Assembly: GCF_030681155.1 (NCBI RefSeq)
Contig: NZ_JAUXXE010000017.1
Coordinates: forward strand, 1-64,000
Direction: 5' to 3'
Length of the DNA stretch: 64,000 nucleotides
From: Phenylobacterium sp.
Lineage (GTDB): Bacteria; Pseudomonadota; Alphaproteobacteria; Caulobacterales; Caulobacteraceae
Shown: piece after piece, positions 37,443 to 45,364 of the stretch
Layout of the letters: each line of letters opens with the position of its first letter
Numbering within the stretch: the first letter of the stretch is position 1
Made by a program: the position numbers and the translations under genes
Notes under the pieces: model-generated
The model's input: only the letters and a program-made list of their open reading frames with translations
Told to the model about the DNA's origin: nothing
The model's database searches: none

Positions 37443-37482
37443 CCGAACAATGGCCAAGCCCTCGCTCAGGGAGAAGGCGCAT

Positions 37483-38241
37483 ATGACCACCCGTCGCAAG
37501 AAGATCTACGAAGGCAAGGCCAAGATCCTCTACGAGGGCCCCGAGCCCGGCACGCTTATTCAGTACTTCAAAGACGATGCGACAGCATTCAACGCCCAGA
37601 AGAAGGCCATTCTTGAAGGCAAGGGCGTCATCAACAATCGTATCAGCGAATACGTCATGGTGAAGCTCAACTCCATTGGAGTTCAGAACCACCTGATCCG
37701 CCGTCTGAACCTGCGCGAACAGCTGATCCGCGAAGTCGAGATCATCCCGCTGGAGGTTGTGTGCCGCAACGTGGCGGCCGGCAGCCTGTCGCAGCGTTTC
37801 GGCCTGCCTGAGGGCCAAGCCCTGCCCCGCTCGATCATCGAGTTCTACCTGAAGGACGACAAGCTCAACGATCCGATGGTCGCCGAGGAGCACATCACCG
37901 CCTTCAACTGGGCCTCGACCCAGGAGATCGACGACATGATGGCCCTGACCCTGCGGGTGAACGACTTCCTGACCGGCCTGTTCGCCGGCGTCGGCATCAC
38001 GCTGGTCGACTTCAAGGTCGAGTTTGGCCGAATCTACGAAAACGACTTCGCCCGGGTGATCCTCGCCGACGAGATCAGCCCCGATTCCTGCCGCCTCTGG
38101 GACACCCAGACGAACGAGAAGCTGGACAAGGACCGCTTCCGCCGCGACATGGGCGACGTCATCGAGGGCTACACCGAAGTGGCCCGCCGGCTCGGCATCA
38201 TGAAAGAGATGCCGACCGTCATCCAAGGAGGTCTTCACTAG
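37483..38241 (+). CDS. purC: SAICAR synthase
   Basis: A 252-residue enzyme that joins CAIR and aspartate with ATP to make SAICAR in purine synthesis. The ATG at 37483 follows AGGGAGAAGG; earlier in-frame codons overlap the leader hairpin and are unlikely to be translated. Motifs in order: [73 protein letters not shown] and [14 protein letters not shown]. The start of purS shares the last base of the purC stop (TAGTG), so the two are translationally coupled. Confidence 0.97.
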   Translation: MTTRRKKIYEGKAKILYEGPEPGTLIQYFKDDATAFNAQKKAILEGKGVINNRISEYVMVKLNSIGVQNHLIRRLNLREQLIREVEIIPLEVVCRNVAAGSLSQRFGLPEGQALPRSIIEFYLKDDKLNDPMVAEEHITAFNWASTQEIDDMMALTLRVNDFLTGLFAGVGITLVDFKVEFGRIYENDFARVILADEISPDSCRLWDTQTNEKLDKDRFRRDMGDVIEGYTEVARRLGIMKEMPTVIQGGLH

Positions 38242-38480
38242 TGCGCGCTAAAGTTCATGTGTTCCTGAAACCCGGCGTGCTCGACGTCCAGGGCAAGGCC
38301 GTCGAGAACGCCTTGCACGGTTTGGGCTGGCCGCAGGTCGAGGGCGTGCGCGTCGGCAAGACCATCGAGTTCGACCTGAAGGCCGAGAGCGCCGCCGAGG
38401 CCGAGGCCGAGGTCAAGCAGATGTGCGAGAAGCTGCTCGCCAACACCGTGATCGAAAGCTACCGGATCGAAGTGGCGTGA
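38241..38480 (+). CDS. purS: FGAM synthase subunit PurS
   Basis: A 79-residue protein with a GTG start at 38241, sharing a base with the purC stop. KVHVFLKPGVLDVQGKAVEN and GVRVGKTIEFDLKAESAAEA are diagnostic. PurS bridges PurQ (glutaminase) and PurL (synthase) in the three-protein FGAM synthase, which makes formylglycinamidine ribotide. The C-terminal helix (VKQMCEKLLANTVIESYRIE) is typical. The next gene overlaps it by 4 bases (GTGA), so an unrelated lipoprotein gene has joined the pur transcript. Confidence 0.95.
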   Translation: MRAKVHVFLKPGVLDVQGKAVENALHGLGWPQVEGVRVGKTIEFDLKAESAAEAEAEVKQMCEKLLANTVIESYRIEVA

Positions 38481-38857
38481 GGGACGCGGCGCTCCTCGCG
38501 CTGATCCCACTGCTCGCCCTTCAGGCTTGCGCGCCGGAACCACCACCGGCGCGCCAAAAGCTGGTCCTCGACTGCAACCTTCCCTACGAGACGCTCGCCG
38601 CGAGGGTCCTGGCCCAGCCCGGCCTGAAACCGGCGCCGCAGGAACGGGGCGAGCCCTATCGCTTCTACAATATGGAGGGCGGCGGCGAGGCGTTCGTCCT
38701 CACCCAACCCGGCGCCCCCGGCCATCCGGCGGTCTTCAAGCAGGAAGCCGCCCAGGAGAATGGCCGCAAGGTCATGAATAACACCGGCTGCGCCTATGGC
38801 GACAAGGCTGGATTTGACCAGGTGATGACCTATCTGGAGAGCCTCAGTTCACGATGA
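38477..38857 (+). CDS. Small lipoprotein of unknown function inserted in the pur operon
   Basis: About 126 residues from a GTG at 38477, overlapping the purS stop. The N-terminus is a lipoprotein signal (LLALIPLLALQACAPE, lipid-modified Cys at about residue 15). The mature part has KLVLDCNLPYETLAARVLAQ, then PYRFYNMEGGGEAFVLTQPG and a second Cys in NNTGCAYGDKAGF, which may pair. No family is recognised. Its place between purS and purQ is unusual, and translational coupling suggests it is expressed with the purine genes. Confidence 0.75.
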   Translation: MRDAALLALIPLLALQACAPEPPPARQKLVLDCNLPYETLAARVLAQPGLKPAPQERGEPYRFYNMEGGGEAFVLTQPGAPGHPAVFKQEAAQENGRKVMNNTGCAYGDKAGFDQVMTYLESLSSR

Positions 38858-38864
38858 GGGCCAT

Positions 38865-39353
38865 ATGACCGGCGGCTTCCACCTCGCGCAGATCAATGTC
38901 GGCCGGCTCAAGGCGTCCATCGACGACCCGCAGATCGCCGAGTTCAAAGACAACCTCGACGCCATCAACGCCCTGGCCGAGGGATCGCCCGGCTTCGTGT
39001 GGCGCTTTACCGGCGAGGGCAACAACGCCACCGACGTACAGGCTTTCGACGATCCGCTGATAGCGATCAACATGTCGGTCTGGGAAAGCGTCGCGGCCCT
39101 GGGCGCCTTCGTCTACCGCTCCGAGCACGTCGCCTTCATGCGTCGCCGCCGCGAGTGGTTCCACGAGATGGACAACTTCATGGCCCTGTGGTGGACGCCC
39201 GCTGGCCACAGCCCAACGCCGGAGGAAGCCATCGCGCGCCTCGCCACCTTGGGGCGCCTCGGGCCGACTTCAGAAGCTTTCACCTTCAAAACACCGCATC
39301 CAGCCCCGGATGCGGCACATCCGCCTCTCCCAATTCTCGACGAATGCGCCTAG
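38865..39353 (+). CDS. DUF3291 domain protein
   Basis: A 162-residue soluble protein. [20 protein letters not shown] at the start, the [13 protein letters not shown] strand, then [16 protein letters not shown] and [17 protein letters not shown] match DUF3291, a dimeric alpha+beta-barrel-like family of unknown function. It lies 7 bases after the small lipoprotein gene and 10 bases before purQ, so it is likely cotranscribed with the pur genes. The end is Pro-rich. Confidence 0.85.
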   Translation: MTGGFHLAQINVGRLKASIDDPQIAEFKDNLDAINALAEGSPGFVWRFTGEGNNATDVQAFDDPLIAINMSVWESVAALGAFVYRSEHVAFMRRRREWFHEMDNFMALWWTPAGHSPTPEEAIARLATLGRLGPTSEAFTFKTPHPAPDAAHPPLPILDECA

Positions 39354-39363
39354 AGAACCGCCC

Positions 39364-40026
39364 ATGAAAGCTGCCGTCATCGTTTTCCCCGGATCCAACT
39401 GTGACCGCGACTGCAAGGTCGCCATCGAGCGCTCGACCGGCGCGAAGGTGGACATGGTTTGGCATGCCGAAACCGCCCTGCCCCAGGGCCTGGATCTGAT
39501 CGTGCTGCCGGGCGGGTTCTCCTACGGCGACTATCTGCGCTGCGCCGCCATGGCCTCGCTCTCGCCGGTCATGGCCGAGGTCCGCGCCGCAGCCGAACGC
39601 GGCGTCGCCACCGTTGGCATCTGCAACGGTTTCCAGGTGTTGACCGAGTCGAAGATGCTGCCGGGCGCCCTGCTGCGGAACGAAAAGCTGAAGTACGTCT
39701 GCAAGCCGGTCGGCCTTGAGGTCACCAACGCCCAGACCCGCTTCACCGCCGCCTACAACGGCCGGCGCGAGATCGAGATGACGGTCGGCAACGGCGAAGG
39801 CAACTTCTTCGCCGACGAGGAAACCCTCGACCGTCTGGAGGGCGAGGGCCAAGTGGTCTTCCGCTATCTCGACAACCCCAACGGCTCTTCGCGCGCTATC
39901 GCGGGCATCGTCACCGCCAAGGGCAATGTTCTGGGCCTCATGCCCCACCCCGACCGCGCCTTCGAAGAAGAGCTCGGCTCGGCCGATGGCGCCCTGCTGT
40001 TCCAGAGCGCGCTCGCCAGCGCCTGA
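39364..40026 (+). CDS. purQ: FGAM synthase glutaminase subunit PurQ
   Basis: A 220-residue class I glutamine amidotransferase that gives ammonia to Pur[38 protein letters not shown], the nucleophile Cys87 in [10 protein letters not shown], and MPHPDRAF with the active-site His at about residue 195 are visible. The residue two after His is Asp (HPD); the family often has Glu there. The ATG at 39364 directly follows GAGAACCGCCC. It closes the purC-purS-x-x-purQ group. A strong hairpin follows the stop. Confidence 0.95.
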   Translation: MKAAVIVFPGSNCDRDCKVAIERSTGAKVDMVWHAETALPQGLDLIVLPGGFSYGDYLRCAAMASLSPVMAEVRAAAERGVATVGICNGFQVLTESKMLPGALLRNEKLKYVCKPVGLEVTNAQTRFTAAYNGRREIEMTVGNGEGNFFADEETLDRLEGEGQVVFRYLDNPNGSSRAIAGIVTAKGNVLGLMPHPDRAFEEELGSADGALLFQSALASA

Positions 40027-40046
40027 CGACGGCCTGAACTCCCGAC

Positions 40047-40088
40047 AATCTCCTACGCATCGCCGACCGCGGCGACGCGTAGGAGATT
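40047..40088. terminator. Long perfect hairpin after purQ
   Basis: AATCTCCTACGC at 40047-40058 pairs with GCGTAGGAGATT at 40077-40088. An inner TCGCCG/CGGCGA stem is separated from the outer one by a single mismatched pair, around an ACCG loop. It has 18 base pairs but no T-run. It may end the pur transcript or form an operator or RNA-stability element for the P450 gene downstream. Confidence 0.6.
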
Positions 40089-40191
40089 TCGCGCGCTCAA
40101 ATACCTATCAAAACAACGTTCGGTTCTTCCTACTCGTCGCCAACGAGAACAAGGCGCGCCCTTGAGGCCGCGCCATATTGGAGGACGGACC

Positions 40192-41463
40192 ATGAGCGAC
40201 GGCTCCATCGACATCGCCCAAGAGGCGCGCCGGCAGGCCCAAGACATTCCACTTGAGCAGTTGAACCCGGCCCAGCCGGAACTTTTCAGCGGCGACGCCA
40301 TGTGGGAGCATTTCGCGCGCCTGCGCCGCGAAGACCCCGTGCACTTCACCGCCGACAGCGACTACGGCCCGTACTGGTCGATCACCAAGTACAACGACAT
40401 CATGGCCGTCGACATTAATCACCAGGTGTTCTCGTCAGCCGATGGGATCGTCCTGCAGAGCCTGGAGTCCAAGGCCGAGAGCGCCGGGCGCCCCATCCGG
40501 CCATCCTTCATCGCCATGGACCCGCCAAAGCACGACGTGCAACGCAAGGCGGTCAGCCCGGCCGTGGCGCCAGCCAACCTCCACCTCATGGCCCCGGTCA
40601 TCCGCGAACGGGCCGGCGCGATCCTCGACGGCCTGCCGATCGGTGAGGAATTCGACTGGGTCGATCTGGTCTCGAAAGAGCTCACGGCCATGACGTTGGC
40701 CACCCTCTTCGACTTCCCCTTCGAGGATCGCCGCAAGCTCACCTACTGGTCGGACATGATGACCAACCCGCCCGGCCACGGGGTCTGCGAGAGCTGGGAG
40801 CAGAAGCGCCGGGAGCTCGGCGAGTGCTTCGACGCCTTCGATCGGTTGTGGAACCAGCGCATCAACGCCCCGCCGCAGTCCGACATGATCTCCATGATGG
40901 CCCATGCCGAGGCGACCCGGGACATGGATCCCAACGAGTATCACGGCAACGTCACGCTGCTGATCATTGGAGGCAACGACACCACCCGGAACACCATATC
41001 CGGCTCGATCTACGCCCTGAACAAGAACCCCGACCAGTACGCCAAGCTGAAGGCCAATCCGGGGCTCATCAGCTCCATGGTGTCGGAAACCATCCGCTGG
41101 CAAACGCCGCTGGCGCACATGGCCCGCACCGCCCTTGCGGACATCGAGCTCGGCGGCAAACTGATCCGCAAGGGCGACCGGGTGGCCATGTGGTACGTCT
41201 CGGGCATCCGCGACGACGTGGTCATCGCCAATACCGACTGCTACATCATCGACCGCGAGCGGCCGCGCAACCACCTGTCGTTCGGCTTTGGCGTCCATCG
41301 CTGCGTCGGCAACCGGCTGGCCGAGTTGCAGCTCACCATCATCTGGGAAGAAATCCTCAAGCGGTTCCCGACCGTCGAGGTCGTCGGCGAGCCGCTTCGC
41401 ACCCATTCGGTCTTCGTGAAAGGCTACGAAACGCTGCCGGTGATCATTCCCAGCCGCAATTGA
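40192..41463 (+). CDS. Cytochrome P450, CYP153-like
   Basis: A 423-residue soluble P450. The I-helix LLIIGGNDTTRNTISGS, the K-helix SETIRWQTPLAHMAR with its ExxR pair, and the haem-binding loop FGFGVHRCVGNRLAELQL with Cys371 are clear. The loop and I-helix resemble CYP153 enzymes, which hydroxylate alkanes and fatty acids at the terminal carbon, though terpene-type P450s are close. The ATG at 40192 has TTGGAGGACGG before it. No ferredoxin or reductase gene is adjacent, so electrons must come from partners elsewhere. Confidence 0.92.
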   Translation: MSDGSIDIAQEARRQAQDIPLEQLNPAQPELFSGDAMWEHFARLRREDPVHFTADSDYGPYWSITKYNDIMAVDINHQVFSSADGIVLQSLESKAESAGRPIRPSFIAMDPPKHDVQRKAVSPAVAPANLHLMAPVIRERAGAILDGLPIGEEFDWVDLVSKELTAMTLATLFDFPFEDRRKLTYWSDMMTNPPGHGVCESWEQKRRELGECFDAFDRLWNQRINAPPQSDMISMMAHAEATRDMDPNEYHGNVTLLIIGGNDTTRNTISGSIYALNKNPDQYAKLKANPGLISSMVSETIRWQTPLAHMARTALADIELGGKLIRKGDRVAMWYVSGIRDDVVIANTDCYIIDRERPRNHLSFGFGVHRCVGNRLAELQLTIIWEEILKRFPTVEVVGEPLRTHSVFVKGYETLPVIIPSRN

Positions 41464-41483
41464 TCTAAGCGGGCGGCGAGGCC

Positions 41484-41885
41484 CTAGTCTTCGTCGCCCT
41501 CTTCGTCACCGATCGCCTCGGTGACGAGCCGGCGCCAAACCGGATCGGTGTCGTCCACCAGATCGACATCCTCCAGCAGAGCGACCGCGCCACCGCCGTC
41601 GGGCGTGACGAGGCCCAGCACCTCCATGGTTTCGCCATCCTCGGTGTCGTGGGCCTCGGCCTGGACCACGATCGCGGCCTCCTCGCCGTCATCGGTCCAC
41701 CAGATCACCGGCTGCGGCAGCTCCATGTCGATGGGCCTGCCATTCTCGGTGTCGCCCAGGGCGAAGATCGCCACGCGCCGCTGAACGTCGTCGAGGGTCG
41801 CCAGCACCCCGACAAAGGGCTTCAGCCGCGCCCAGTCGTCGACGTCGAAGCCGGTGTCATCGAAGCTCGGTTGGTCGTCCGTCAT
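41484..41885 (-). CDS. Acidic hypothetical protein
   Basis: About 133 residues. The ATG at 41885 (TDDQPSFDDTGFDVDDWARL) is preferred over an in-frame upstream start. The protein is strongly acidic (Asp/Glu-rich), ending DEEGDED. Predicted strands alternate (RRVAIFALGD, PQPVIWWTDDG, ETMEVLGLVT), so it could be a small beta-fold protein, but no family is recognised. It converges on the P450 gene. The composition may indicate a calcium- or protein-binding role, but nothing more can be said. Confidence 0.6.
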   Translation of the reverse strand: MTDDQPSFDDTGFDVDDWARLKPFVGVLATLDDVQRRVAIFALGDTENGRPIDMELPQPVIWWTDDGEEAAIVVQAEAHDTEDGETMEVLGLVTPDGGGAVALLEDVDLVDDTDPVWRRLVTEAIGDEEGDED

Positions 41886-41967
41886 CGGCCCTGGTCTCCA
41901 CGTGCAAACCGAAACCGTATCATGCGATCCGGCGTCCGGGCTCAAGCCCCGATGTCATTCGATCCGT

Positions 41968-42861
41968 TCAGGCGGGCGTGGGCGGCACGGCGGGCAGTTC
42001 GGACGGCGGGGTCTGCTTTTCGCCGAGCACCACGACGAAGCTGCCGATGAGAATGAGCAATCCACCGACGCCCAGCGCCAGCGTCAAATGATCGCCGAAC
42101 AGCAACACCCCAATCGCGGCCCCCATCAGAGGCTCGATATTGATGAACACCCCGGCGCTGGCGCTGCCCACACGGGCCGATCCGAACTGCCAGGCGGCGG
42201 TGGCCAGCAGGGTGGAAAACAACCCCTGCCCGACAATCCCAGCCCACGCGCCCACGCTGAGATCAAGCTTGGGCGCGCCGTGCATGACTAGGGCGATAGG
42301 CAGGATTGTCGCCGCCGCGACGACCACGGTGACGGCCGGGATCGCCATGGGAGCCGCCGTCGCCGGCGCTTTGCGCAGTACGAACAGCCACGCGAGAAAG
42401 ATGACCAGTGCGGCGAGAGACAGCGCCACGCCTAGCGGCGTCCCGGCGCCGCCCGGCTTTCCGGCTATCAGCACCGCCCCTAGCGTCGCGGCTGCTACGC
42501 CGATCCAGGATGCTCCGCTTACCCGCTCGCCCAGGAACCGCGCGCTGAGCGCGATCAGGGCTGGCATCACCCCGACCAGCAGCGCCGCAAGCGTGACGCT
42601 GACCCGCGCCAATCCCTCGAATTGCACCAGGAAAGCAACGCCGTAGAGCGCGCCGGCGAGCAACACCACCGGCGAACGGAACAAGGACCGCGTCTCCCGC
42701 CCCCTCAGGGCGAACGGCAGCGCCACCAGGGCCGCAACGGCAAAGCGCAGCAGCACCACATGGGCGGCGGCGGTCTCGCGCAGCGCTAGCTTGCCCAGCG
42801 GAAAGCCCATGCCCCAAAAAACGCCGGCGGCGGCGAGAGCAAGAAAGGCGAGGCGGTTCAT
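41968..42861 (-). CDS. EamA (DMT) family transporter
   Basis: A 297-residue inner-membrane protein with ten hydrophobic segments in two EamA repeats. FLALAAAGVFWGMGFPLGKL and LLRFAVAALVALPFAL open the first; GQGLFSTLLATAAWQFGSAR and AGVFINIEPLMGAAIGVLLF are the typical parts of the second. DMT exporters move amino acids, nucleotide-like or other small molecules outward. The ATG at 42861 starts the first helix. It is a single gene. The substrate is not indicated by its neighbours. Confidence 0.88.
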   Translation of the reverse strand: MNRLAFLALAAAGVFWGMGFPLGKLALRETAAAHVVLLRFAVAALVALPFALRGRETRSLFRSPVVLLAGALYGVAFLVQFEGLARVSVTLAALLVGVMPALIALSARFLGERVSGASWIGVAAATLGAVLIAGKPGGAGTPLGVALSLAALVIFLAWLFVLRKAPATAAPMAIPAVTVVVAAATILPIALVMHGAPKLDLSVGAWAGIVGQGLFSTLLATAAWQFGSARVGSASAGVFINIEPLMGAAIGVLLFGDHLTLALGVGGLLILIGSFVVVLGEKQTPPSELPAVPPTPA

Positions 42862-43166
42862 TTCTGCTTCCTGCCGTATTCGCCAGGCGAAGGCGATAGG
42901 CGGTGAGCAAGCCCCCTCTCAGGTGATCAACCGAGCGTCGGCGTCATCAGGTCGGCCGCCTTTTTGAGGCACTGGCTCGTGGACTGCAAACACGCCACGG
43001 CGGCGACGACGGCCTTGAGCTTTTTCACTTGAGTGTTCCGCGCCGGCTTTCGCACGCGATACCGATCAACGTGACGCCGCGCCCAAAGGTTCATCTGGGT
43101 CTCGGAGCAATTGTCAAACCCGGGCACCTGCGATCTAGTTGAGCGTCAGTCTATCGGAGATCGCCC
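42862..43166. other. Intergenic gap without a supported gene
   Basis: This 305-base gap separates the divergent EamA and cupin genes and must hold both promoters. A minus-strand frame of 66 residues (42927-43127) exists, but its start is weak and its composition looks random, so no gene is called. Confidence 0.5.
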
Positions 43167-43724
43167 ATGGCCGAGAAAATGACGAACTTCGTCGCCGAGT
43201 GCCGGACGCTTCGGGCGAGGGCCGATTGGCCCGCGCAGATCGCCGACGCGATGAAAAGGCTGCTGGCCACCGGCGATCTCGCCGCCGAACTGCACAGCGA
43301 GCTGGAGCCGGGCCAGATGGCCCGGATCTATGTCCAGTCCGCCGACCTGACGATCTATTCAGTCTGGAGCGAGGGTGGATTGCGCGGGCCGCCGCATGAC
43401 CACGCCACGGCTGCGATCATTGGCCTGGTCGAGGGCGTCGAGCAGTACAAGACCTACCAATCGACCGGCGACCAGTGCCAGGAGACGGGGCTCAAACGCG
43501 TCACGGCGCCATCAGTGGCTGTTCTTGGCCACGAGGCGATCCATGCCATGTGGAATGAGCCGGGCGAAGGCGGCCTGTCGCTGCACGTCTATGGCAACGC
43601 CCACTTCGATGCGACGGACCGTCGGATGTGGGATCCACAGACGCACGCCGAGACGGCGTTCGATCACCGCCAACAGTTCAAATGGACCAAGCAGCTCACC
43701 GCCGAGGCTTTGAACCCAGCCTAG
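43167..43724 (+). CDS. Cysteine dioxygenase-like cupin protein
   Basis: A 185-residue protein with a double-stranded beta-helix fold. GLRGPPHDHATAAIIGLVEG holds two His residues and the acidic residue of a non-haem iron site, and GGLSLHVYGNAHF provides the third His. It belongs to the predicted metal-dependent enzymes of COG5553, related to cysteine dioxygenase. The substrate is unknown: a thiol or small organic acid. The ATG at 43167 has GGAG nine bases before. It is divergent from the EamA gene. Confidence 0.8.
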   Translation: MAEKMTNFVAECRTLRARADWPAQIADAMKRLLATGDLAAELHSELEPGQMARIYVQSADLTIYSVWSEGGLRGPPHDHATAAIIGLVEGVEQYKTYQSTGDQCQETGLKRVTAPSVAVLGHEAIHAMWNEPGEGGLSLHVYGNAHFDATDRRMWDPQTHAETAFDHRQQFKWTKQLTAEALNPA

Positions 43725-43733
43725 CCGCCCGGG

Positions 43734-44201
43734 CTAGTGAAGCGTGGCGGGACAAGCCTCGTCGTCCCACATCCGCACCGGCATCGGAAAACCGGCGTTC
43801 CCGAGCGCGATATTGAGCGTGCGCGCCAACAGGACGGGCGCTTCACGCTGCTTCACCAGCGGCCCCAGGAGCTGCATGGAGACGTCCGGCGCCACCCGCG
43901 CCAGGCCACAGGCCAGGACCACTCGCTGTTCGTCGTAGGAATAGCCGCCGCATGCCACGCAATGGACCTGCATGGCGCGCGCGGCTTCGCGCTCGATATG
44001 TTCCATCATCGCCACGAAGACCGAGGCGACCGGCCGCGACGCCACGTGGGTCAGGCTCGGCCGGATCAGGGCCCTAGGCTCCTCTCCCACCATCCTGGCC
44101 CGCGCCCAGGTCCGTAGCCCCGCCAGAACCAGCTGCTCGGAGAGCGCCAAGCCGGCTGGGCCAATCCGCAGGCTGGCGGCGGCGAGAGGTCCGGGTCTCA
44201 T
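43734..44201 (-). CDS. Hypothetical protein with a Cys-x2-Cys motif
   Basis: A 155-residue protein. The first part is helical and Ala/Arg-rich (ALSEQLVLAGLRTWARARM). Residue 80 onward has VHCVACGGYSYDEQRVVLAC, a CxxC pair plus a third Cys that may bind metal or an Fe-S cluster; the end contains LARTLNIALGNAGFPMPVRM. No family is recognised. AAGGATCG precedes ATG 44201. A Fur-like palindrome lies 15 bases upstream, so iron-dependent expression is possible. Confidence 0.6.
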   Translation of the reverse strand: MRPGPLAAASLRIGPAGLALSEQLVLAGLRTWARARMVGEEPRALIRPSLTHVASRPVASVFVAMMEHIEREAARAMQVHCVACGGYSYDEQRVVLACGLARVAPDVSMQLLGPLVKQREAPVLLARTLNIALGNAGFPMPVRMWDDEACPATLH

Positions 44202-44215
44202 GTGGCGATCCTTAT

Positions 44216-44232
44216 TTGCGAATGACTCGCAA
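44216..44232. promoter_or_regulatory. Candidate Fur/Irr-type operator
   Basis: TTGCGA and TCGCAA form a perfect 6-bp inverted repeat around ATGAC (44216-44232), similar to iron-responsive TTGCGAATGATTCGCAA boxes. It lies just upstream of the CxxC protein gene. Similarity is by eye only. Confidence 0.45.
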
Positions 44233-44339
44233 TATCGATAAGCCTCGCCGGGCGAACGGTCAATGCTGATGACCGCTTGGGCTGACGCCGCGTCATGGAC
44301 TAAGCACCTTCTCCTCCAGGGGCTTTACGAGGGACAGTC

Positions 44340-45359
44340 ATGCAACATCGGATGGGTGTCGGGGAGTTGCTGGACGCGAACGGCGCGCTGGCCGAACGCG
44401 GCTGGGCGACCGAAGAAGTCCGGCGATACGACCGCGCTGTGCTCAAGTCTCCCGATCCCCGGATCAAGGAGTGGGACTACTACTGCGTCCTAACCGACGA
44501 TTTCGGTATCGCCCTCACCGTGGCCGACAATGGCCACATGGGCTTCCTCGGGGTGTCTTGGATGGACTTCCGCGAGCGAAGCTTCGTCAATGGCGGTGTC
44601 GGAACACCGGCCCCGCACGGCGCGATGGCCCTACCCTCCAGCGCTGACGCCGGCGATATCGTCCAAGTCCACCCGAAGATGCAGATCGCGTTTCGCCATG
44701 AGCCGGGCGGACGGCGCCTGACGATAGATGCGCCGGACTTCGACAAGGGCCGCGGTCTATCGGGCGAGCTCTGGCTGGCCCAGCCGCCGATGGACCGGAT
44801 GGTCATCGCCACCCCGTTCACCGAGGTCCCCGAGGCGTTCTACTACAATCAAAAAATCAACTGCCTGGCGGCTTCCGGGCACATCGACTACGCCGGCCGC
44901 CGCTACGAGTTCACGCCTGAGCGGGCCTTCGGCGTCCTCGACTGGGGCCGCGGCGTCTGGACGTTCGACAACACCTGGTACTGGGGCTCGGCCTCGGGAT
45001 TGGTCGATGGCAAGCCGTTCGGCTTCAACATCGGCTACGGGTTCGGCGACACCTCGGCGGCGAGCGAGAACGTCGTCTTCTACGACGGCAAGGTCCACAA
45101 GCTGACCGATCTGAAGTTCCACCTGCCCCAGGACGGCTACGACACCGCTCCCTGGCGGTTCACCTCAAGCGATGGCCGCTTCGAGATGACCTTCGAGCCG
45201 CTCGTCGATCGCCACGCCAGCTTCGCGATGGGCGAGATCAGCTCGGCCCAACACCAGGTGTTCGGCCGGTTCACTGGCTATGTCGGACTGGACGATGGTT
45301 CACGCCTGGAGGTCCGAGACCTCATCGGCTTCGCCGAAGAGGTCCATAACCGTTGGTGA
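44340..45359 (+). CDS. DUF2804 domain protein
   Basis: A 339-residue protein. GELLDANGALAERGWATE, then DPRIKEWDYYCVLTDDFGIA and the beta-rich GVLDWGRGVWTFDNTWYWGS are hallmarks of DUF2804, a lipocalin-like beta-structure family of unknown function. The end has FGRFTGYVGLDDGSRLEVRD. No signal peptide is present. The ATG at 44340 follows GAGGGAC. It converges on the MFS gene with a 5-base gap. Confidence 0.85.
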   Translation: MQHRMGVGELLDANGALAERGWATEEVRRYDRAVLKSPDPRIKEWDYYCVLTDDFGIALTVADNGHMGFLGVSWMDFRERSFVNGGVGTPAPHGAMALPSSADAGDIVQVHPKMQIAFRHEPGGRRLTIDAPDFDKGRGLSGELWLAQPPMDRMVIATPFTEVPEAFYYNQKINCLAASGHIDYAGRRYEFTPERAFGVLDWGRGVWTFDNTWYWGSASGLVDGKPFGFNIGYGFGDTSAASENVVFYDGKVHKLTDLKFHLPQDGYDTAPWRFTSSDGRFEMTFEPLVDRHASFAMGEISSAQHQVFGRFTGYVGLDDGSRLEVRDLIGFAEEVHNRW

Positions 45360-45364
45360 GCGCC

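Noticed and set aside
37336..37482. Longer PurC N-terminus
   Set aside because: The extension crosses the leader hairpins; PurC relatives start at the ATG at 37483 with a strong ribosome site.
42927..43127. A 66-residue minus-strand frame
   Set aside because: No ribosome site or recognisable pattern; it lies in a promoter region between divergent genes.
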